From assembly GCA_024196135.1 (NCBI GenBank), contig JAMQCK010000055.1, positions 1 through 64,000 of the forward strand: DNA of 64,000 nt. Direction: 5' to 3'. This DNA is from Pleurotus ostreatus/Saccharomyces cerevisiae fusant. Its lineage: Eukaryota; Opisthokonta. How positions within the stretch are numbered: the first letter of the stretch is position 1; every line of letters starts with the position of its first letter. Both the position numbers and the translations under genes were made by a program. The notes under the pieces are model-generated. The model was not told where the DNA came from and made no database searches. It was given only the letters and a program-made list of their open reading frames with translations. Positions 11,531-20,791 of the stretch are shown here, one piece after another.

Positions 11531-13453
11531 ATGGAACCCCATCGCCACGGCCTGTTCTGCAGGCTTCGTTCTGGCGTGCGCCGGCTCGCACGTCGCAGCG
11601 AATATCGACCTCCTACTCCGCCCAGGCCTGTCATCACCCATACAGACGACAGGTTGCGCACAATCAACCCACCCGGCGCACAAAACAGACCTAATAATAT
11701 TGATGATGTCTCCGGCAGCGCTCGAGGCCGGCCTCTTCCTACTCGTGGCGCGCACCGTGGCCCCACTGGCATCTTTCGAGCTTTCCGGCAAGTGAACGCG
11801 CAGGCCGGTCCCTCATCTCGACCTGCGCAGTCTGCCGCGACTTACAACGGATACCTGACGCCGCCGCCTACGTATTCGTCTCCCGCACCCGCGCCCGGTC
11901 CGGCGCTGCCCGCAACGGCTCCGACTCAGCTGTCTCCAGCCGTCATTCTCGATCGCATCAGCCAGCAGCTTGCTGACAACCATGATGAGCTGATCCAACA
12001 CATGGACGACAACTTCCGCCTCGTCAACGGGCATCTTGGGGAGATGAACGAAACTATGGCTCAGATACGCGACACGAGCTTCGACACGCTCTCGGAGTCC
12101 TTCCATAGTGCGGACGAGGAGGTTTTAGCCTTGAGTGATGCTGGAACGCCGTCTGCACCGACCGCCGACTCGGAGGCTCTTGCGGGGAATGCTGTGCCAA
12201 CGCAGCCGGAGCCGCTCGTAGACTCAGAGACGTATAGCTCGATGTACGCCTCCACCGAGCACGAGACACCTCCTGACAGTGCGCCGTCGGGACCACCGCC
12301 CATGATCGCTGGAGCAGATAGCGCCTTCCCTCCTGCAGCTGCAGGACATGCTCGCCTGCCTCTTGGCACGCAATCATCCGTCGACCTCGGCGGGGAGCAC
12401 CGTAATACGTCTCGGGAACGAACGCTGCGACGACGTCGTGCTTTTCAATCTCTGTCTCTTCCCGTAGACGAGGCGAGAAACGCCGCGGCTGGTACGGGTG
12501 AGGGTGCATCTGCTTCTCTCGATGCGAACCGAATCTTCTCCCGACCAGCTTCGCCAGTTAGTGCTGACGTCGACCAGGAGACTGGCAGGCAGGGTTTGAT
12601 TGTACCCATGGAAGGGCCCCCTCCAGCTTCAAACGCCGCAACGATCGGAGACTACGAGTCGCAGGACGTCGATACGCAAGCAGAGCTCGAAGAGGATCCC
12701 GTCCTTACGCTCGTAAGCTGCCGCACGACCAGCGAGCTTTGCCCTGGTACTCTGCAACTTATTATCGATGTTGGCACTGAAGGCAGCACTGACAACGGCG
12801 ACATTCTTCTCTTCTTTGGTGACTTCGACGTGGCGATCCAGCGCCTTCCCGGCATCTGCGCCGAACGCGAAATCGAATGGTCGCACCTCTTCCTTCGTAT
12901 CTCGAACAACAAGCGAAGGCAAGACTCCATGATGACAATCATGGGCTGTTTGAAGCCCTACTTACGCTGCTTTATCGGGGTTCACCTCGTCATGAACGCC
13001 AGACTCGAACTCAACGGCTCGGACCAAAACACCTTTCGTGATGACTTTGCGCGCCTTCTGAGTCTCTGTGTGGAGGGAAACGTGACAAAAAATCGTCTTC
13101 TTCTCTTCCCGCTGTACAGTCTCCGGCAGCTCACGATCAAGGCGAAGATTGACGTGGCAGGGATCTTGGACATTCTTTGCCGGTCCAAGCTGTTGGATGT
13201 CCTGCAACTTGATTGTCGAGGTGGACCTCGTACTACACGCGTGACCCACGCCGCTGTGGCACCACTGTTGCAAGACGCAGCCTTTCCGCCGGCGATATAC
13301 TTGAAGGTGGATGACCCAACAGTGTATTGGGTGCTTTTGCGCTCTGCTGAGTCGACGACCATGGATCTGCGTCTCACGGCGAACAGTAGCTTGTGCACGG
13401 ATGAGATTCGGCAGCTTTTTGCTCGCCATCATACCTGGGCGTTGAACGCTTGA
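11531..13453 (+). CDS. Hypothetical protein, 640 residues
   Basis: I do not recognise this protein. It is one uninterrupted exon, unusual among its intron-rich neighbours. Residues 1 to about 130 are basic and then Pro/Ala-rich, followed by a probable helical or coiled-coil stretch near 140-185 with heptad-like spacing. An acidic, disordered middle (about 190-380) leads to a folded-looking C-terminal part (about 385-640) rich in Leu and Arg, with segments such as CLKPYLRCFIGVHLVMNARL and LYSLRQLTIKAK that resemble irregular leucine-rich repeats of basidiomycete F-box-associated proteins. No F-box is visible. It converges with the F-box gene at 13563-14804, with only 109 bp between stops. Start: the first in-frame ATG. 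Confidence 0.6.
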   Translation: MEPHRHGLFCRLRSGVRRLARRSEYRPPTPPRPVITHTDDRLRTINPPGAQNRPNNIDDVSGSARGRPLPTRGAHRGPTGIFRAFRQVNAQAGPSSRPAQSAATYNGYLTPPPTYSSPAPAPGPALPATAPTQLSPAVILDRISQQLADNHDELIQHMDDNFRLVNGHLGEMNETMAQIRDTSFDTLSESFHSADEEVLALSDAGTPSAPTADSEALAGNAVPTQPEPLVDSETYSSMYASTEHETPPDSAPSGPPPMIAGADSAFPPAAAGHARLPLGTQSSVDLGGEHRNTSRERTLRRRRAFQSLSLPVDEARNAAAGTGEGASASLDANRIFSRPASPVSADVDQETGRQGLIVPMEGPPPASNAATIGDYESQDVDTQAELEEDPVLTLVSCRTTSELCPGTLQLIIDVGTEGSTDNGDILLFFGDFDVAIQRLPGICAEREIEWSHLFLRISNNKRRQDSMMTIMGCLKPYLRCFIGVHLVMNARLELNGSDQNTFRDDFARLLSLCVEGNVTKNRLLLFPLYSLRQLTIKAKIDVAGILDILCRSKLLDVLQLDCRGGPRTTRVTHAAVAPLLQDAAFPPAIYLKVDDPTVYWVLLRSAESTTMDLRLTANSSLCTDEIRQLFARHHTWALNA

Positions 13454-13562
13454 TGTTAAAGGCTCTTCGCGCGATGAAGAATGTAACATACGGATTTGAT
13501 ATGATGTATGAACCGCGAAAGAGACTCGTGATGCAGTACACGATATGTCTAAGTACAGTGCT

Positions 13563-14804
13563 TCAGAATTTACTATGCAGTGACCGATACACATTCTCCG
13601 CTAGATCGTAATTTCTGGTGAATGCGACAAGATTAGGTGGTAGGTACGGAGAAGGGTCGAACCGATCGGGTTCCCGTTCTATTCCTTCGTACGGAACATA
13701 GCGGAAAACCTTCAGATTCTTGAACTCTCGACTCTGAAGCAGCGCCGCAATTTCATTATTGCTACCGGGATAGATCCAGCGAAGCGCAAGCATTTCGAGA
13801 GACGCCGACGATCGACGCAGCAGGTCGCATATGGGCGTGACCTGCACACCCGCTATGACCATCTCCAGTCGGCTAATGCAAGGAGTCGTGATGCCGTTGA
13901 AGAATTGCGAGAAGTCGTACATGCCTCTTAGTGTGAGTGTGCGGAGGTCAGGAAGATGTATAGGCGTTGACAGAGTTGGGATCAGATACCCGTCGTCTCT
14001 GCCCGCCAGTATATGCTCCGCTGGGAGAACTACCGCTTGCAGGGCTTGAAGTTGAGGGCACGCTTGGACGAGCTCCATTATATGTTCCGGTGAAATGACT
14101 TCGACCCCCACATGAGTAAGATGTCGAAGGATGGAAGGTGGAGTATCAACGTCCACGTAGAACCATCGTGCCGCCCGAAGTGTACGCGACGCGTAGAACA
14201 TCTGCCAGAGGCGCGAAGCGGTTGGATCTTCGGCATCGTCCTCGTAAAAGCGAAGCATGGCTCGCTCTAAGGACACGAAGGAATTACGAGGTAGTGCAAG
14301 CAAGGGCGATGTAATGTCGTGCACGGTTGGGGGAGCTTCAAATAGGATGATGGCTATCTCCCTCCAGCGGTAAGCAGAGGCGGCGGCGAGGGCCATGAAT
14401 GTGCGACATGCCTTGACATCACGCCTGGGCGAATAGTGAAAGTCATTGATACGGAGCGTCAACGGGAGACCCTTTGAATACTTGAGACTGAGCTGCAGGG
14501 CGGCGACGTCGCGAGGCTGGGGCAAGGGGACGTCGATCAAGGTCCACATTTGTGGGCATCCGCGCGCTATCGTATACCAGCGCCAGCAGACACCACCGAT
14601 GGCCACTGTCGACCGGATGTAGAAGGTGGTCTCGACGTGAACGCTCACAGAGTCCATGCGCTCGTCCCGTGTATAATCGAAGACCTTGTTCTGATCGCCG
14701 CACATCAGGAAGATGGCGCACAGCACCTCGGTCGGCAAGCGATGAATGAAGCAGGGATGAGGCGATAGCGTGGCATTCCTGCGCCTGTACCGTGCGATGA
14801 TCAC
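13563..14804 (-). CDS. F-box protein with leucine-rich C-terminal part
   Basis: Likely substrate receptor of an SCF-type ubiquitin ligase. The N-terminal F-box-like motif reads IHRLPTEVLCAIF, followed by the typical basidiomycete continuation VCWRWYTIARGCPQMWTLID. About 300 residues follow that look like degenerate leucine-rich repeats (LPDLRTLTLRGMYDFSQF and LRRSSASLEMLALRWI). The open frame has no in-frame ATG upstream of the F-box: it opens with GTG after an upstream TGA. A possible solution is a 4-nt first exon ATGC at 14882-14885 joined over a 78-nt intron (14804-14881, GT...AG) to the frame, giving MLIIARYRRR and 414 residues. That start is unproven. Confidence 0.75.
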   Translation of the reverse strand: MIIARYRRRNATLSPHPCFIHRLPTEVLCAIFLMCGDQNKVFDYTRDERMDSVSVHVETTFYIRSTVAIGGVCWRWYTIARGCPQMWTLIDVPLPQPRDVAALQLSLKYSKGLPLTLRINDFHYSPRRDVKACRTFMALAAASAYRWREIAIILFEAPPTVHDITSPLLALPRNSFVSLERAMLRFYEDDAEDPTASRLWQMFYASRTLRAARWFYVDVDTPPSILRHLTHVGVEVISPEHIMELVQACPQLQALQAVVLPAEHILAGRDDGYLIPTLSTPIHLPDLRTLTLRGMYDFSQFFNGITTPCISRLEMVIAGVQVTPICDLLRRSSASLEMLALRWIYPGSNNEIAALLQSREFKNLKVFRYVPYEGIEREPDRFDPSPYLPPNLVAFTRNYDLAENVYRSLHSKF

Positions 14805-14885
14805 TGAACGGCGATCAGTAAGATACTTGAGGGTTCAAAATGAGGGATATGCCTTTCAACGGTACGGAGTGGTCTCCATACGCAT

Positions 14886-15842
14886 TCACAATATCTATTT
14901 CTGCTCAGCGAACGATTAGAAAAGACAGGCAGACAAACTTACCTGGCGGACCAACGACGAGGTATTTTCCCTCGGAAGATAGCACCGAAAGGCCCTTCAA
15001 TGCGTCTACGTGCACGCTCAGCGCTCACGTCGTCGCCTTTAGGCATGATAGCCCACCTGGGACATCATTCAAAGAATTCTTGCTGAGGAATGCGAGCTCC
15101 ACCTCTCCGGAGGGAGGATGGCATCGCATCGGCGCCGGCAGGTGTCCTGGATATTCCACGTCAGTGCAAGCGCCGTGAGATCATCGTGTTACACACCAGT
15201 ATCGTGTACCACCCGCGTCGGTTCAGCACCAGAACCGCCATAAGGAGACGCCTCATTCAGCCTTCGGTCCTTCACTGCCGAAACCGGGGATGAGCATTAG
15301 TACAGTCGGGCATTGCATGATCCACATACTCGAGACTCAGCTGGCTTATTTACCGGTTTCCGCAGGCTACAGGGGAGAAGAGAGGTGGGATGAGTCCCGC
15401 GTCCTCGCTTGAGATCATCCTTTATGTCGGGATCCGCTTCGGCGGTATGGGTGGTTCGTGCCGAAAGACAATAGGATATATTCGGCGAACCCATCGCCAT
15501 GACGAGAGACACAGCAGAGAAGTAGAGCGAAGCAATTGTTATGCTGCTATTGTTCTCGGTGCATATTGGAGGAGCTGCTATAGTCAAGAAGCCCGCCCGA
15601 GATCATGGCGGGGGAAATCGAACGGCGGAAGCGGTAATTGCCGAGGACACACCGGCCACGTGCGAGAGCGCCCATAGTGGTCAACAAGTCTTCTGACCCG
15701 TTCATGATATTCTGAGTATCAGGCGCTGTAGTCGCGTGTTCTGCTACAGATTCGATGGACATGGGAGAACCTGCTGAAGGCTCAATTTGCAACCTTCAAA
15801 GAGCATCCTGTTACCTGTCGAACATGGACTATAGAACCGACA
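14886..15842. other. About 1 kb without a gene
   Basis: Both flanking genes are on the minus strand, so this holds the promoter of the F-box gene and the 3' flank of the next one. Only short frames without recognisable content were found. Confidence 0.5.
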
Positions 15843-16826
15843 TTAGCAAGGACGGACGAAGTGACCAGCTTTCCGAGTCCGCTGTCGCTCAAAGTAAGCA
15901 CAGGAGGTGAAGGAGAATAAGACCGACGTACTCCTGGGGATCCTTACAATGACAACCTCTACCTTTCGTCCATCCTTGCGCTCGTATACTCCGAGAGCTT
16001 CTGTTTGCACCTCGTCCCGAGCGCCACCACCCGACGTCGTCGTCTTCTCTTGATATACCACCATCTCAATCCTTTCCAGGTTCCTCCCCTCCTCCATGAC
16101 TTCCGGCCCCAGCCACCAGTCCCCACCCATAACCTCTCCGTCCGTCCAGTACGTCTCTGTCACCTGCAGCCCTCGCAACGCCTTCGCGCCATTCGTCACC
16201 CAAAGGACGATGCGCCGGATAGCGGGCGCCAATATGAGCCAGTTCTCCACGAGGCTCTCGTACCAGACATGATGACTGAAGATGAGGGTGTGAAGAGCGG
16301 GAACTTGAACGGAAGAGCCCGGTCTGATAAAGGGTGACCAGAAGTCGATGTTAACATCCATCTCGAACACACGCATTTTGGTTGCGCAGTACGCGAGGAG
16401 CGTTGCGGTACCAGCCGGGGCATCGCAGACGTCGAGGTCTACCGCCAGACCATCCCATTCGGAGCTCCAGAGCAGCCCAAATCGCATGGCAAGCGCCGTC
16501 AAGTTAGGCAGCGCACTGAACACGGTGCACAGATGTGGGGCAGCGTCAGCGACCCAGGGTCCATCGAACTCGGTGATCACGAGCTGTGTCACAAGCGAGG
16601 CAAGATGAGGGGACAAGATGACAGATTCGCGAAAAGCATGGGCACGAGTGGCGCTGGATAAGTGCGCAGCGCGGAAAAGCAACGCTTGGGAAGTCGAGGT
16701 AAGGGTGCGATGCACGAGGGCGCACGAGGCAAGCGTCGAGGGATAGGCAGAGAGATGTTGTAGAATGGCATCCTTAAGCTCTTGAGGCACGGAGAGGATT
16801 CCAGGCGGGACGATTGCTGTAGTCAT
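15843..16826 (-). CDS. F-box-like/LRR family protein, paralog 1
   Basis: First of six related single-exon genes in the window. At 327 residues it has the shared layout: an N-terminal F-box-like helix block (VPQELKDAILQHL), then SCALVHRTLTSTSQALLF, a block on which layers line up (SPHLASLVTQLVITEF), leucine-rich strands (LPNLTALAMRF), APAIRRIVLW near two thirds, and DGRKVEVVIVRIPRS near the end. The F-box-like N-terminus suggests a link to Skp1 and SCF ubiquitin ligases, but this is inferred from resemblance only. It lies about 290 bp from the metaxin gene on the same strand. The other copies are at 38767, 40273, 41595, 48950 and 50432. Extra residues after the shared end (SVLFSFTSCAYF...) may be unspliced or divergent. 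Confidence 0.72.
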   Translation of the reverse strand: MTTAIVPPGILSVPQELKDAILQHLSAYPSTLASCALVHRTLTSTSQALLFRAAHLSSATRAHAFRESVILSPHLASLVTQLVITEFDGPWVADAAPHLCTVFSALPNLTALAMRFGLLWSSEWDGLAVDLDVCDAPAGTATLLAYCATKMRVFEMDVNIDFWSPFIRPGSSVQVPALHTLIFSHHVWYESLVENWLILAPAIRRIVLWVTNGAKALRGLQVTETYWTDGEVMGGDWWLGPEVMEEGRNLERIEMVVYQEKTTTSGGGARDEVQTEALGVYERKDGRKVEVVIVRIPRSTSVLFSFTSCAYFERQRTRKAGHFVRPC

Positions 16827-17115
16827 CGCGGTAGAGAAGAAAGCGCGAGGCGGTCACACAGGCATGATCATAGTGCGGCCCGAGCTTGCCGGGCGCTTAC
16901 CACTGCGGCGAATTGTACGAGGCCGGATCCCTCAATTTTTGCTGTACCTGCGATGCAGATAAATATGCGTGCGTAGAGCAGGGTTGTGGCTATGGTGACA
17001 CTAGGTGAATGGTACTGTAGTACAAGTGAATGTGTGCAACGGGCCAGTCCGAACGAACCAGGAATGTTATACCGTCCTCGACCAAGCCAAGCGAGTCATC
17101 GTCACGACCTCATCG

Positions 17116-18134
17116 CTATGCCTTGCCAGCCTGTTCTGGCACGAAACCCTTCCTGACGAGCCCGCGCACGCGCCATTCCCAGGCGACGAGGTTGACGTGG
17201 CGCGTTATCTCTTCGCGGAGGTCGCGTTTTGATTTGTCGAGCGGGGAGGTGAGGATGCAGTGCAGATAGGCGAAGAGGAGGGCGTCGAGGGGTGTGGGTG
17301 CGCTAAAGGAGATGTCAGTAGTCCGTACGGCAAGCATCAAAATGAAGAACGCACTCGGAACCCAAGAACCATTTGTCCGTCCCTAACCGCTCGGACAGCG
17401 CGTGTACCGCGACCGCGTACTGCGTGAATACGCTATCCCGCTGCCTGTCCATCTTCTTCGATACCCACGGCAAAGGAAGATGCAATGGCAATGTGAGAGG
17501 GAGGAGGGAGGCGGACGCTATTGATGGTGCAGGCGTCGGCAGCAGCGCGTCGATCGTGTCCGGCGCGGGCGAGGACAACAGTGATATCGGAGAGAACGCC
17601 TTCGGTGGACTGGCCAGAATCTATACAAGCGCAACTCCGTCAGTCCAGCCGATCTCCAAGCCAAGGTAGCACACCACATACCAGCGCCGCATGCACCACG
17701 CCCTCCAGCAGCTCGACCCACGCCCGGCTTTCATCCTTCTCCTGCGGCCCGCGGTATCCCTCGTTCTCCGGCTCCTCCCCCAGCGCACCGTCCTCAAACG
17801 CCGCGATATTATGCGCGGGTATCAGATCCCCACTCGGCAGATGCAGATTCGGCAGCCGCCCCTCGAGCGCGCCCTCCGCGGGTATATCCCACCGCAGCGC
17901 GATGCGCTGCTGCTGTCTCGCCGCCGCGTGTGTCAGCGCCAAATACGCTTGCCACTTCAGACACTCGACGTCCGCGCTGAGGCAGTCGGACGCCTCGGGC
18001 GGCGGGTGGATCCAGAGCGTCGGGACGGAGGGCGTGCAGCGGAGGTGGGAGGGTGGGGGTATCGCGGGGTATGTGTGCAGGGGGAACGTCTCGAAGAGCT
18101 TGAGGAAGGGGGAGGGGACGGTGGGCCAGGACAT
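17116..18134 (-). CDS. Metaxin/Sam37-like mitochondrial outer-membrane import subunit
   Basis: The SAM complex of the mitochondrial outer membrane inserts beta-barrel proteins; Sam37/metaxin is its peripheral, GST-like subunit. Three exons (17682-18134, 17355-17620, 17116-17302) encode 301 residues. The N-terminal thioredoxin-like part starts LFETFPLHTYP and contains LWIHPP, then DVECLKWQAYLAL and LRWDIPAEGALEGRLPNLHL, which match the metaxin pattern of a redox fold plus cargo-facing loop. The C-terminal GST-like helices contain FLGSDAPTPLDALLFAYLHC, the signature helix of metaxins. I chose the second ATG (MSWPTV) because the 22 residues before it in the same frame look non-conserved. No clear membrane segment is visible. 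Function is inferred from the family. Confidence 0.8.
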
Positions 18135-18360
18135 GTTTTCCGGTGTGCGAGACGCGTCGAGTGCGCGGCAAAGGACGCGTGCAGGGGATTTTCGGCACAT
18201 TTTGGGGCGAGTTTGCGCTTGCTTGGTCGCGCGGACTTGGGCGTGAACAGGCAGACTTGCAGGCAGACAGAACCTCTGTTTGCGTGCACACCCTTGTATC
18301 TACTGGGTTGAACAGTACATCTATGTGACAAGGTCGTAGCACACTCTACTTTTGCTTCAT

Positions 18361-20108
18361 TTAGCCCGTCTTCGCCTTCAGCTCCCTCCATAGCGTCAAG
18401 TACAAGGTCGCGCCAAAGCCAATGATTGCAAGCTACGAATCCGTTAGCATGTGCGCCTGCGGTATAGAAGATTGGACATACCTGCACCCCGATGAAGTTC
18501 TTCATCCCCATACTCACTCCCGCACCACCCAACAACGCCCCCGATACACGACCCGAATAGTTGCTATACTGAATCGCCATCGACAATCTCCCATTCCACT
18601 CCGGCGGGAACTGCTTCGACAACAGCGCCACCGTGCACGTACTCGCCAAATTGAAGCCCAGCGCAATCAAGAACCAGCACACAAAGTACGGGCCGAAGGA
18701 GACCTTGTCCGTAGACACCAGCACCATCGCGATGAGCACGCCAGCGAGCCCCAGGGCAGAGCCCGTGGCGAGGATCGTGCGGTCCTGGAATTTGCGCGAG
18801 TAGCGCGTGTTGGCGAGGAGGAAGGGGATGGTGGCGACGCCGCCGAGGGCGATGAAGTTACCAGCGGCGTAGGGCGAGTAGCCGAGCTCGGCGGCGGTGA
18901 AGATGGGGATGTTGGCCTCCCAGGCGCCGAGGATGTGGAAGCAGGTCATGGACCAGTACATCATGGTGATAATGACGCCCCACTGGCGGAGGCCCATCTT
19001 GACCTGAGGGGGTGTGCGCCGTGGCGGGCTGGTGGGGTGGTGCAGCTCGACGGCAGCGGGTGCGTCTTTGACGTCGATGAACTTGAAGTAGGCGAAGATG
19101 GCAAAAGCAACCCAGGCGCAGGCCATCACCCAGCCCGGGGAGGTGTAGCCATTCCATACGTCGTTTGCATGCGAGCTACGGAAGCCTTCCGTGCCATCCT
19201 GGAAGCCAACGAACTTGTAGAGTACACCACCCAAGAAAGGACCGAGGCTGAAGCCAATACCTTGCCCCAAGACAAGATACGAGCCCAACGTCGTACGCCG
19301 GCGAATGCCCACGATACGCGGGTCTGTCACATAACGCTTAGAGTACCTAGAGGAGGATCAGCCTCTGCGTGGATACGAAGGACCAGGTGGCACGTACATG
19401 AACGCCACGAAGCCCACACCGCTGACGATACGGCCGATGAGGATCAAATACAGGAAGTCGGCCTTGTACGCCAGGCCGTAGAGCATGCAACCGAAAGCAC
19501 TGGTCACATAGGCCAAGTTGAAGGGCATACGGTACTTGCCTATACGCGATGACAGTTAATTCTTGGGTGTGGGGCAGGATGGCGAAAGCGGGGAAGGGGA
19601 CCGGGGGGAAGTCGAGAATGCAGGAAAATGCACGCTCACCTCCGTCTATACGCGTGAGGGGGTAGAGCAGCATCGCGGACACTGCTGGGGGGATACCGAT
19701 GGCAAGACCTGAGAACAAGGCCGTACCGCCTAGGAATTCCGCATACGACGACGCCGAGGACACGATGATGAAGAACGCAAGCTATCAAGCACATCAGTAC
19801 GATTCGTACGGGCTCAAAAGCGCGCTTCGACGCACCTGGAACATGACATTCCCCCCGATCACCACGAACAGCGACCACAAGTCCGGCAGGCGGAACTCGT
19901 CCGCGACGTCCTCCAACGCCTGCGTATGCGTGACCTCCGTCTCATCCCCCGCCCCGCTCTCCGGGTCCGGTACAGGGGACGTGCGCTCGGTGGCGGGATC
20001 CTTCGCGAGCGACTCCCTCGAGAGGCGGGCGAGCGTCGAGTGCGACCAAGAGCTGTCCTTCCTGTCGACCAGGTCGAGGACGTTCGGCATGAGGCTGGTG
20101 GACGCCAT
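18361..20108 (-). CDS. Major facilitator superfamily transporter
   Basis: An integral membrane carrier; the substrate is unknown. About 75 cytoplasmic residues with an acidic stretch precede the first membrane segment (LWSLFVVIGGNVMF). The first half contains the loop DPRIVGIRRRTTLGSYLVLG, followed by a helix GIGFSLGPFLGGVLY, typical of MFS helix 4-5 regions. The second half includes VIITMMYWSMTCFHIL, ALGLAGVLIAMVLV and FLIALGFNLASTCTVALLSK, then SGALLGGAGVSMGMKNFIGV. The last exon encodes LAIIGFGATLYLTLWRELKA before TAA. Introns near 18430-18480, 19350-19397, 19541-19635 and 19781-19836 are inferred. A decayed copy of the last two exons lies at 38049-38340. Confidence 0.82.
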
Positions 20109-20791
20109 GGTGTCCAGGGGGGTGGGGTGAGGAGGGAAGCTGCGCGTGAGTCATCTTCGAGCGAGTTATAGGGACGGTCGCCGGCGGCTGTTTGATGGAG
20201 GATCGGTGTGGGAGCGCGTATCATGATGATTGGCCGCTGAATACAGAGCGGCGAGCCGTTGGTTCCTTCGACTTCTCCGGTGTGCTACGTTGAGCAGGTG
20301 AAAGTTGGCGCCGTGTCTGCTTCCCAGACCCGCTGCTGCACGTCTTGCACTACGTCTGTACTGAGCTGGTTGACCTTCAACTCGATCAGAGCAGCAAACT
20401 TGGGTCGGTCATTTGCTATCTGCATCCCCGAGGTATATGGGTCCCCCACATGAGCGCCATTCCGGCCCGCCATGGCGCGCCTAATCACGCGGCCGCGCGG
20501 AAGGGCGACGGCGAGATGACGAGGGTTTGAGAGGGGAACAGGTAACAGCAACGCTAGCAAAGGCCTCAGTCGACGACGATGGAGGGGAGAGAGCAACCTT
20601 GAAGACAGACGCCACCAACGGAGGTAACCGACGTGAGCGATAAGTGTGATTGTGATCATAGAGAGTTCAACTGTTTACGAGCATATGTGCCTCAACGAGC
20701 TAAGAAATTGAGAACATGGACCGAGCCATAAAATAGCATCACAGCAACAAATCGAACAAACGAATCTACACAATTACTATACATACATATC
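20109..20791. other. Intergenic region
   Basis: Promoter side of the MFS gene and 3' flank of the Zn2Cys6 gene; both are on the minus strand. No gene or clear repeat is seen. Confidence 0.5.

Noticed and set aside
10980..11531. ATG-initiated frame of 183 codons ahead of the 640-residue orphan
   Set aside because: No domain or family resemblance, and it occupies the probable promoter and leader of the next gene. It overlaps that gene's start by one base.
17957..18363. Extension of the MFS reading frame past the last intron into the metaxin gene
   Set aside because: This frame reads through the MFS introns. Splicing yields a clean last exon ending LWRELKAKTG at 18361 and the metaxin gene occupies the same strand below it.
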